The position numbers and the translations under genes were made by a program. Of a stretch of DNA of 64,000 nucleotides, positions 56,539 through 64,000 are shown in pieces (the first letter of the stretch is position 1; the number at the start of each line of letters is the position of its first letter). Below the pieces are notes generated by a model. That model was not told the DNA's origin. It saw only the letters and a program-made list of their open reading frames with translations, and did no database searches. This DNA comes from Eunapius fragilis (taxonomy: Eukaryota; Porifera; Demospongiae; Spongillida; Spongillidae): NCBI GenBank assembly GCA_963681505.1, contig OY811979.1, positions 2,325,414 to 2,389,413 of the forward strand. Reading direction: 5' to 3'.

Positions 56539-56695
56539 CATCCATATTTTCCTGTTCATGGTCGCTGAATTCACCATCACTCCCTGACATATCAGGCTCG
56601 TCAGGGTCACTACAATAGCTCTCCAGGGCATCGTCATCCTTGTCAAAAAGCTCTATAACGTCTTCGCGGTTTATCCTGCGCGAGCGCTTTGCCAT
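56539..56695 (-). CDS. MAKR-type N-terminal exon of element C
   Basis: Starts MAKRSRRINREDVIELFDKD, continues with acidic DDDALESYCSDPDEPDMSG and GSDGEFSDHEQENMDG, and ends at a strong donor ATGGATG|GTAAGC. The acidic SD/DE-rich N-terminus is what piggyBac transposases show before their DDE domain. It is paralogous to 47288-47416. The intended downstream exons are missing; the satellite occupies the intron position in sense orientation. If transcribed, splicing could use satellite-borne sites. Confidence 0.65.
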
Positions 56696-57430
56696 TCTCT
56701 TTATATGTTATCAATTGAATTTTATCGGTGCATGCAATCGATTGTTTACCTTGTACGCTGATTTAGTAGAAACCTACAATAGCAAGCCTACTAGTTCGAT
56801 AATAAACTGAATAGTACAGGAACGGGTGTACACAACTGTGTAAGTTTCAGAACCAAACGTCTCACCGATTGTGGATGGCGCTTCATGTACTGTAGTGTAT
56901 ACAGCTAGACGCAAATTTGCGTCTACCGCGCTTTACATGAAATAATTGTTAGACGCAAATTTGCGTCTACCGCGTATAATCGGTTAAGGTAGATTGCTTG
57001 GCTTTGGTTGAAGATCGTGGGCGTGATTTGGCAGCTATGATTTTTCGTTCTCTTTCAAGGCAAGACCGCTTTGGTGCTTGCACATCACTGTAGGCGCTGG
57101 CCAATTTCTCCTCTCCGTTTAGTTTTACACCTTCCTTTGACGATGAACTCGTGCAAGGCTCACTTGACTCCAATTGTATAGCAATCAACAGGTTAACAGT
57201 ACCAGCTGTCAGCTGGTAACCGGTTGTTCGACTGGAATTACATCATTGTTATCAGTGATAATCAGTCTAAATCATCTATACCTCATGCATAAACGCCTTC
57301 TACTAAATTCATGTTTTGTGCAAAACCAATAATTACATAATGCACGCAATTAATACCGCATTCGGATCATTCGGTTATGGACCCTACATTCGGCTGCCGT
57401 GCCGCGGCATCCGATAGTGCCTAAGCCTAT

Positions 57431-57604
57431 CTATGGGTGTGGTCAGTCAGTGAGAAGTGGTGGGGTTAATGCACTAAGCCACAAACAGGGTCCATGGGTG
57501 TGGTCACAGAGTGAGAAGTGGTGGGGTTAATGCACTAAGCCGCAAACAGGGTCCATGGGTGTGGTCACAGAGTGAGAAGTGGTGGGGTTAATGCACTAAG
57601 CCAA
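57431..57604 (+). repeat. 61-bp tandem repeat, three units
   Basis: Three units containing ATGGGTGTGGTCACAGAGTG and AGAAGTGGTGGGGTTAATGC. The reverse complement family (TTAACCCCACAACTTCTCAC, TGACCACACCCATTGG) reappears at 61690-61900. It lies between the hAT piece and the Tc1 transposase. Confidence 0.9.
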
Positions 57605-57771
57605 GTAGTGAGGTGTGAGTGGATTAGGTGAAATGAACAGCTGCTTAGAGGTTTACTTGTTCACATGAAAACAATTTCCTGCCATATGGACCCCTCCCTC
57701 TTTACTTATGGGCTTGTATATGAAGGTAACAAGAAATAATAAAATTGCTTTACAAACTGAACTTCAAGCAC

Positions 57772-58941
57772 TCAATAACCAGTAGCATCACCCTTCAGTT
57801 CTATAGCTTTAGGGATTACTTTTTTTAAGTGTCCTATGTATTTAGCACACACAGATGGTGTCACTGTCTTCCAAAAGGCCTTGATCCCTCTAATAAGTTC
57901 TTCCTTGTTTTTAGGCTTCACCTCTCTCCGCATATACTCGTTCAATTCATGCCATAGGTTTTCAATAGGATTGAGGTCAGGTGATTCAGCAGGGGTCCTC
58001 CACCAGTTCACTTGCTTCTCCTTCAAAAACTGCTGTGCTAACTTCGATGTGTGCTTTGGATCGTTATCAGCCATGAAACGATGCGAGGTTGGAAAATTGC
58101 GTGCTAGGAACGGCAGCAAGGTCGTCTCCAAGATGTTAACATAGAGCGGAGAATCCATAATCCCGTCAAATATGCACAGTTTAGCTGTTCCTTTCAAGCT
58201 GATTGCCCCCCAAACGTGTACTTTGACAGGATGTTTTGGTCTGTAGCAATACGTGGTTAAAATTGTATTAACCATTTACGTTCAGTAACTCATTACCTCG
58301 GCTTCGGTTTAGGCGGTTGCCCAATCTTTCGACAGCATGTCCTTCGGTGACTTTCTAACTGAATAGAAGACTCATCTGTCCATATTACGTCGGAGAAGTT
58401 GTCCTGCTGATGTTCCTGGCACCATTCAAAGCGTTTGACCTTGTTGCCTTCCCTATCGAACCGCAAGCGGTATAAGACATGTTCGATATGAACCTGTAGC
58501 TAAAGTTGTACCTGATGATTTGGCAATAAGCGCTGCCCCTGAACACCCATCCGAGGCTTCTCCGCGCACGCAAAATGGTGCGAAGCGAAAGTTTATGACC
58601 TATGAAAACTTGGACTATTATAACTCAATCGATGATTAATCCAAATAATACGCACCTTTCTGTGCCAGAAGCGCGCGAAGCTGAACAGCGGTCGTTTCAT
58701 CGTCAAGCTGCATTTGTGCCTCCACGATCCTCTTCACCTCGTCAGTAATCTTTGAAGGTCTACCAGATCCACGGCGGCGCGCCAAAGTTCCACATTTTTC
58801 AAACCTTTTTAGGAATCGATAAATACCTACATGGCTAACGATCAACCCTTCCCCCAACAAAAGATTCCTAATGGTTCTACTCTTACGCCCCTGTTGATGA
58901 TAGAATAAATTCCTTTGCTTCACGTAGTCCGTAAACACCAT
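57772..58941 (-). pseudogene. Tc1-like transposase with two 56-bp introns
   Basis: Cut-and-paste DDE transposase. Exon 1 (58941-58656) begins MVFTDYVKQRNLFYHQQG and holds the paired helix-turn-helix and a GRPSKITDE linker. Intron 1 is 58655-58600 (GTGCGT...CATAG). Exon 2 (58599-58297) has LRARRSLGWVFRGSAYCQII and VIWTDESSIQLES (first Asp). Intron 2 is 58296-58241 (GTAATG...CTACAG). Exon 3 (58240-57772) has VKVHVWGAIS, MADNDPKHTS (second Asp) and SPDLNPIENLW (Glu), a DD34E spacing, and ends GDATGY. Both splices restore the family sequence in frame. A one-base shift remains in exon 2 near 58490-58510, so this copy is inactive. Confidence 0.82.
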
Positions 58942-59189
58942 CGCTACGATCCAAACAGTGGCAGTGTTGTCTGACGCAATGCGTGTGGCGGATATGTACC
59001 CGTGCTTTAGCAGCTGCCCAACCTGACAACTTGTTCTCAATATGTTTTCGTGTTACGTGTTGCCATAAGGTAACGCATTTTTCTACTGATCTACCGCAAC
59101 TTTCTACCTACGTAATTTATTACCTAAATAAGGTATTGCGTTGCAAAGGTAGAGTAGTACGTAGCGTTAACTTTTTATTGACCGATACT

Positions 59190-59815
59190 GTATGCACACA
59201 TCCCCTTCAACACCCCCAGCACACCCATTGGTATGCACACATCCCCCTCAACACCCCCAGCGCACACACATAGGTATGCACACACATCCCTCAACACCCC
59301 CAGCACACACACATTGGTATGCACACATCCCCCTCAACACCCCCAGCACACACACATAGGTATGCACACATCCCCCTCAACACCCCCAGCGCACACACAT
59401 AGGTATTCACACATCCCCCTCAACACCCCCAGCGCACACCCATAGGTATGCACACATCCCCCTCAACACCCCCAGCACACCCATTGTATGCACACATCCC
59501 CCTCAACACCCCCAGCGCACACACATAGGTATGCACCCATCCCCCTCAACACCCCAGCACACACCCATTGGTATGCACACATTCCCCTCAACACCCCCAG
59601 CGCACACCCATAGGTATGCACACATCCCCCTCAACACCCCCAGCACACACCCATTGGTATGCACTCATCCCCCTCCAGCACACACCCATTGGTATGCACA
59701 CATCCCCCTCAACACCCCCAGCGCACACCCATTGGTACAAATGCACACATACATCTCAACACCCCCTGCGCACACCCAATGGTATGCACACATATATCTC
59801 AACACCGCTATCCAT
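59190..59815 (+). repeat. 43-bp satellite, right part of element A array
   Basis: Continuation of 47765-48417 on the other side of element B, about 14 units of CACATCCCCCTCAACACCCC type. The last units vary (CATATATCTCAACACC) before the conserved flank starts at about 59820. Confidence 0.92.
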
Positions 59816-59819
59816 AGCA

Positions 59820-60110
59820 ATGTACTCGACACTCCTACGTATAGAAATACCCTTCAACCATACGAAATGGTGTTCTGGTGTACTTACAACCCCAAAGTAC
59901 TTGCTTACAAACTACTTGCTTACCACTTATTCTTTGAATTACAAGGCTCCACCTGCCAGTCACAGCATGCGTCTCATTAGCTTCATCGATGCGCTTGACA
60001 TCTTCCATATGTCGCACCCCTATTGGCATCGAAGCACATACAGTATGGGACACGAAAAAGGTTACGTTTCGTATTGTTAGCACACCATATGTACGATTGT
60101 ATAGTTCCGT
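59820..60110 (+). repeat. Conserved ~300-bp end segment of element A
   Basis: Inverted counterpart of 50940-51240, containing AAATGGTGTTCTGGTGTACT and LNYKAPPASHSMRLISFIDA-type reading. Homology to element C stops near 60110. Confidence 0.75.
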
Positions 60111-60731
60111 ACTATGCTGGTACACACGGAGTTAACACGATCGAGCGCAGGTACGCTATCAATTATCGTGTATGAATCCGTTTACATCTGTACTATCGTG
60201 CGCATCGTATCTACGCTTACGTAGCTTCTGGAATCAAGCGCAAGAGGAAAAAAACCATCACAACGTTGGTTTCCGTTCGATTTGGAGACACTTACTTTCT
60301 TTTTCTGAAGACTTCAGAACGCATTGCGGCAGCTAAAGCGACTCACGATGAACGCGGCGCACAAACGCAACGGTAGCGTGCAGCCAGGTAGTGCAAACGA
60401 TGGAATGCGTGTACGCAATTAACACCCATCAACACACCTTACAGACGCAATTTGTACTTTGTATAACAGGCTGTAGTCAACACCGCGCAACGATCGTTTT
60501 ATGTAAACGGAACGTAACCTTTTTCGTGTCTCCTAATGTATACGCAACGGTGTTGCCGCGATCCGGAAACGATCTCGTGATCGTCGATGCATATCCGTAT
60601 CGCATCCGGTATCGTTAATCGGCGATGTTTAATACGTAGGTATCGGCGAGGCTCGACGATACTGCCTTTTATTCATAGCAACACTCACTAATTTTACTTA
60701 AAATGACAAAAATGTCTGAAGGGAGTGTGCA

Positions 60732-61163
60732 GTGGATCGTGAGTGTTGTACATGTAGCAGTACGACCACAAGGAATGCGCAAAGCTTTGAGTGGAAGCAC
60801 TTCACAATAGAACGGCAGCCTGCTGCGAGATTCCCCTCCCGCCAAGTAAGCTGTGTCATAACGTTGTGTCACGTGCGCGCGGAACAACACATCCAAAAGA
60901 AACTGCTTGCTATAAGAGTTTGCTGTTATTCCTTCTTGGTGGTGTGTGGTGCACGATTTTTCAGGCCAGAACTTTCAAAGCCTCTCATTGGCAGCCCCGA
61001 GATATGTTTTGGCTTGCCACCTAACTTTAGCAAGGAAAGCGTGAAGGAAGCAAATGACTTATTAGTGAATGCTATTGTGTGGGGTCTTTTCGACAGTTTA
61101 TTCAAAAATCTCACGCACAAGGTTCTTGTACTGCCAGAGTTGAAACTAAATATGAGGAGGTGA
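60732..61163 (+). CDS. Unidentified 143-residue open frame
   Basis: Second half reads SKPLIGSPEICFGLPPNFSK and KEANDLLVNAIVWGLFDSLF, with ordinary composition, and ends LKLNMRR. No family recognised. A competing frame (60791-61024) also has protein-like content (TFKASHWQPRDMFWLAT), so frame choice is uncertain. 60110-60730 shows no feature. Confidence 0.25.
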   Translation: MDRECCTCSSTTTRNAQSFEWKHFTIERQPAARFPSRQVSCVITLCHVRAEQHIQKKLLAIRVCCYSFLVVCGARFFRPELSKPLIGSPEICFGLPPNFSKESVKEANDLLVNAIVWGLFDSLFKNLTHKVLVLPELKLNMRR

Positions 61164-61309
61164 AAGACCTGGTAGATTCATCAGATATCGAACTGATTCT
61201 AATAATAATAACCCGTCCGTGCAGCTAAAGAAAAGTCTTGCACAGGAATTGTACATGTAGACATCTTGTTTAATATGCCAGCTGCAAACATCAACATCTG
61301 CACTCAACA

Positions 61310-61905
61310 CCTCCTCACACTCACAGACAACACCCTCACTGGGACCTTTACTCATTGGCCACTTAGCAGCAGCATCACAACTCCACACTCACTGGCCACA
61401 CCCATCGACCTCACTCACTGGGCCAAACCCAGGACCTTAAAGGCAGCATCACAGCTCCACACTCACTGGCCACACCCAGGACCCTTTAGCACAACTACAC
61501 ACTCACTGGCCACACCCATCGACCCTCACTCACTGGCCACACCCAAGACCCTTAGCGGCAGCATCACAACTCCACACTCACTAGCCACACCCAGGACCCT
61601 TAGCACAACTCTACACTCACTGGCCACACCCATCGACCCTCACCCACTGGCCACACCCAGGACCCTTAGCGGCAGCATCACAACTTCTCACTCGCTGACC
61701 ACACCCATTGCCTCCTAGTGATAGAGTACTTTAACCCCACAACTTCTCACCCACTGACCACACCCATTGGCCCTCATAGCGATAGTGTGGTTTAACCCCA
61801 CAACGTCTCACTAACTGACCACACCCATTGGCCCTCCTAGCAACAGAGTCCATTAACCCCACAATTTCTCACTCATTGGCCACACCCATTAGCCAGATTT
61901 TACTG
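61310..61905 (+). repeat. CACTCACTGGCCACACCC minisatellite
   Basis: About twelve degenerate units of CACTCACTGGCCACACCCA with two linker types (GGACCCTTAGCGGCAGCATC, and TCGACCC). The last part (61690-61900) turns into TTAACCCCACAACTTCTCAC units, the inverse of the repeat at 57431-57604. Confidence 0.85.
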
Positions 61906-62106
61906 CATTACAGTCGCGTTAACGACCAGTTGGGCGTAGCCCAACTTAGCGTTTTGTTCCAAAGTCGGGTATCAAGCCATATCTGGATTTGTACCCATGT
62001 GATAGCGAGTGTGGACTATTATCACATATATAGTTGCCACATACGCTACCAGATGGATACAAATCAAAGTACACATGTATGCGCGCTAAGCCCGACTACG
62101 CAACGA

Positions 62107-62168
62107 CTTCGCACATTGCCTGATTTGCTCTTAGCGAATCCGTGCCTGATTTGCTCTTAGCAAATCCG
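62107..62168 (+). repeat. Short tandem duplication (28-bp unit)
   Basis: CCTGATTTGCTCTTAGCGAA and CCTGATTTGCTCTTAGCAAA stand back to back. Hairpins GTTGGGCGTAGCCCAAC (61929) and GGGGCGTAGCCCC (62219) flank this region; a third relative is at 29473. Confidence 0.7.
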
Positions 62169-62399
62169 TATTGTGCTGCAGCAACTGTCGCCTTTGCGTT
62201 GTGGAAGGTAGCGCTAACGGGGCGTAGCCCCACCTATGCAAAACGATGTGTGTGTTGGCTATTTGTGATAATAACCCACACTCGATATCGGACATTCCAA
62301 AACGTGATTGCGAACAATGCCCAACTATAGGCTAGGCATTGTACATGTATACGTTACGCCCGCTCGATGTAATTCACTTCTGGCAGTACCGTAAATCGT

Positions 62400-62522
62400 T
62401 TTGTCGAGTGAGCGAGTGGCACTCGCAATGTACGCGGACTCGCGCGCGCGTTAATGCACTCGAACATGACTCGAACACGACTCGCACTCGACTCGCACTG
62501 CACTCGCGAGCGAGTGTGAACT
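62400..62522. repeat. ACTCG-rich degenerate repeat
   Basis: The pentamer ACTCG or its complement CGAGT recurs about a dozen times, ending in the palindrome CACTCGCGAGCGAGTG. It directly precedes the truncated TTAA MITE at 62541. Confidence 0.7.
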
Positions 62523-62540
62523 TGTGGGTGGACGGTGCTG

Positions 62541-63034
62541 TATGATATAAAAGCGTTTTATGATGTTTATTTTGATATTTTGGTGTACTAACTTAAAAAA
62601 CAATGGTTGCTAACAACACTCGATAATAGGCGGAGCCAAGTGGGCCGGGACTTGAAGCTTTCGTATCGTGTAAACTATAAAACAGAAGACGAAAACACGT
62701 TATTTTTATTCCCTGGTGTTATTTCTAAGGTCCAGGTGTTTAAAAAGGCTTCGCTCTCCCCTATTTTAGTAGAACAAGCGGGTGCGTATTCAAAGCCGCT
62801 AGTAACGATAGAGGACACGTACACCTGCAGCTGTTAGTTCCCGCTTTCTATTAAGTTAAAAACCAACACTCCAGTCATAGCTCCATGTCCTTAGGGCTTT
62901 TTGGTGCACAAAAAGCGTAACCATGCGACACTAGTTGGTTTTCAAATACGTGTGCACATAAATGTGCACTTGGCAGTGAACGCGGGGGGTGCAATAATTG
63001 CACATAAATGTGCACTTGGCGGTCAAAGAGTTAA
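62541..63034. mobile_element. TTAA-flanked MITE, copy 3, 5' truncated
   Basis: Matches 35925-36559 and 43018-43651 from ATGATATAAAAGCGTTTTAT onward and ends TTGGCGGTCAAAGAGTTAA at 63034. About 140 bases of the left end are missing, replaced by the ACTCG-rich repeat. It also lacks a short internal piece after GATAGAGG. Confidence 0.92.
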
Positions 63035-64000
63035 ATGTCCACGTAAGCTCTCCATTAGTACATGTACCACGATATTGCCAATGAAAGTGACCACCAATTG
63101 CAATATGCTTCCTGGATGAGAATGCAGGCAGTACACTCTGTGCTATAAGCAACGCATACTCAGTGCATGAGAAGCATACTTACACACTTGTAACAACAAG
63201 TATGACCCATACCACACCCTCCCTCTCGCTCTGTAACAAATACACACACATACCAAACCTGATATATGCAGCTCATGTGTCCTTGTGTCAGAATCTTCTG
63301 CCTTATCTTCAGCAGTTATTTGACACCTTCTGCTTGATCACTGACGAGGCCTACTGGGCAGTCGGGGAGAGTCACACCAATGTCTGGCTCCTCAAAGACA
63401 TTGGGCTCCCAAGGATTTCTCCTCTTAAGTCACCTCAGAAGACAACTCAATCCATACACTGATGACATAACAGATGAATATTAATGAAACATTGTCATTC
63501 CCTTCCTCCTAGCATCACATATATTCACACATGCCACACACGTTCATGTTAACATATCATATTAAATTTAGATGTTACGATATCTGTCAAAAGTATGTTC
63601 ATGCTAAATAAAAGTAAGAAAAGCAGGGCTGCAGCTTTGCCCCTAACCACACTGAGGGAGCGTACAGCGCTCCCCCAGACCCCTGGCTGTCTCCCTACCA
63701 TCAGGCAAGCATGCCCAGTGGTTGACATTATTGTAACCTACCACGTGATGTTATCAAAGTTTGCACACGCACAAAAGTAAGCGCAAGTGACCTTCTTAGA
63801 GACAGATGAAGTAACACACCTGTAAAAGAAAAAAGTTAATGACAATGCTATCTAGTGCTCATACCGGCGCACTAATTGGAATAGGGTAGCGTCAGGTATG
63901 GTAGCCAGTGCAGGAGTGCTCGCAACTCTTCCTTTCAAACGTGGCGCTAGGCTTACCTAACATTTGTATGTCTTGGCACAAAACGGAAGCAACACTCCTG
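63035..64000. other. No gene recognised
   Basis: A 99-residue frame (63163-63462) containing FDTFCLITDEAYWAVGESHT has plausible composition but no known motif and no splice signals that I can defend. The rest holds nothing I can identify. Confidence 0.4.

Larger units (their letters stand above)
50515..56987 (-). mobile_element. piggyBac-like TTAA element C carrying a 5-kb satellite
   Basis: Both ends read TTAACCGATTATACGC (16-bp perfect inverted ends), and TTAA is duplicated at 50515-50518 and 56984-56987. The right end carries two copies of GTAGACGCAAATTTGCGTCTA-like palindromes (core GACGCAAATTTGCGTC) about 45 bases apart. From that end inward come the MAKR exon (56695-56539), a donor and then the 43-bp satellite (51245-56320), followed by a 300-bp segment shared with element A (50940-51240). 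No catalytic transposase exons remain. The clean target duplication inside the hAT gene shows that the element was mobile in this form or was filled by the array after landing. Confidence 0.88.
49547..57188 (-). pseudogene. hAT transposase gene split by element C
   Basis: Coding pieces are 57188-56988 and 50518-49547 on the minus strand. The first ends ...KQST and the second continues LKGITGFTRKNEF in the same frame when one TTAA is kept, so element C inserted without loss. The second piece has a BED-type zinc finger (FCMCC ... HIQSTKH), then hAT catalytic blocks: IIFDGTTRVCEAFAVVARYI, FMRDRASVNDVAMDRL, CFSHTLDLVGDKF and KSYSATRWW. There is one in-frame TAA near 50033, and the C-terminal third after RWW is missing. 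Relatives include CGBP1-like and ZBED proteins. It would have been an ordinary cut-and-paste transposase. Confidence 0.82.
48420..59185 (-). mobile_element. Tc1/mariner-like element B, expanded by nested insertions
   Basis: Inverted ends starting TCAGTCAATAAAAAGG (left) and TCGGTCAATAAAAAGTT (right), alike over about 50 bases with few mismatches (GTAACGCTA, ACTCTACCTT blocks). TA stands at 48418-48419 and 59186-59187, the Tc1/mariner target. The transposase is at the right end on the minus strand. The remaining 9 kb holds a promoter-like exon, a hAT pseudogene and element C, which were probably added later or captured. The element sits inside the 43-bp satellite of element A. Confidence 0.82.
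47126..60110 (+). mobile_element. piggyBac-like TTAA element A with 43-bp satellite (right end unsure)
   Basis: Left end TTAACCGATTAATTGCG at 47126, followed by two copies of AAGACGCCAATTGGCGTCC (palindromic) about 45 bases apart. A short frame MAKRARR... (47288-47416) and the 43-bp satellite follow. The satellite is interrupted by the Tc1-like element B (48420-59185) and resumes at 59190. After it, 59820-60110 matches the reverse complement of 50940-51240 in element C. I could not find a convincing inverted TTAA end; TTAA at 60615 is a weak candidate, so the right boundary given is only the limit of homology to C. Confidence 0.7.

Noticed and set aside
47765-59815. CRISPR-like array
   Set aside because: Units are contiguous with no unique spacers, and the window is eukaryotic.
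60600-60620. TTAA at 60615 as the right end of element A
   Set aside because: The adjacent bases (inverted: TTAACGATACCGGATGCG) only loosely resemble the left end, so I left the boundary open.

Overview
The window reads as a repeat-dense, intron-containing animal genome, most likely a sponge (demosponge). This is inference, resting on three family resemblances: Ig-like and Thr-rich exon fragments of a sponge receptor type, RLE-type LINE pieces with a Cys-rich N-terminal domain, and a gypsy integrase tail of a kind common in sponges. No complete host gene is visible. Almost everything recognisable is a mobile element, a tandem repeat or a decayed exon. Splice-like GT/AG borders are frequent, and the two best-supported introns are only 56 bp.

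Layout. 1-1.65 kb: no gene. 1.66-5.16 kb: broken Ty3/gypsy element (minus strand), then a second gypsy scrap and a near-perfect 185-bp palindrome. 6.4-8.2 kb: a non-autonomous DNA transposon with ~109-bp TIRs and an 8-bp target duplication, carrying minisatellites instead of a transposase. 9.2-14.7 kb: a Ngaro/DIRS-type tyrosine-recombinase retroelement with complete split direct repeats, itself hit by a 533-bp foldback MITE. 14.8-20.5 kb: a Lys/Arg-rich repeat peptide of Helitron-associated type, a ~780-bp direct duplication, two RLE-LINE 3' pieces and a 90-bp MITE. 20.5-29.2 kb: minisatellites, foldbacks and decayed, duplicated receptor-like exons. 29.2-30.5 kb: two inverted hAT pieces. 30.7-38.3 kb: 24-bp and 15-bp minisatellites, a coiled-coil gene fragment, the N-terminal part of an RLE LINE, an Ig-like exon and a TTAA-flanked MITE. 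39.0-42.5 kb: a TTAA element filled by a 56-bp minisatellite. 42.5-47.1 kb: exon scraps and a second TTAA MITE. 47.1-60.1 kb: a nest of elements several layers deep. 60-64 kb: minisatellites and a third, truncated TTAA MITE.

The most unusual feature is a family of piggyBac-like TTAA elements, each carrying a long tandem-repeat array where most of a transposase gene would be. Three members are visible, at 39.0-42.5 kb, from 47.1 to about 60.1 kb, and at 50.5-57.0 kb. Each has, in order from one end, TTAA, a pair of CGCCAATTGGCG-like palindromes, a short acidic N-terminal reading frame (in two cases starting MAKR with a splice-donor-like end), and then the satellite. One member (50.5-57.0) sits exactly at a TTAA inside a hAT transposase gene whose frame is continuous if the element is removed. 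That hAT gene lies inside a Tc1-like transposon (48.4-59.2, TA target duplication, transposase with two 56-bp introns), which in turn sits inside the 43-bp satellite array of another member of the same family.
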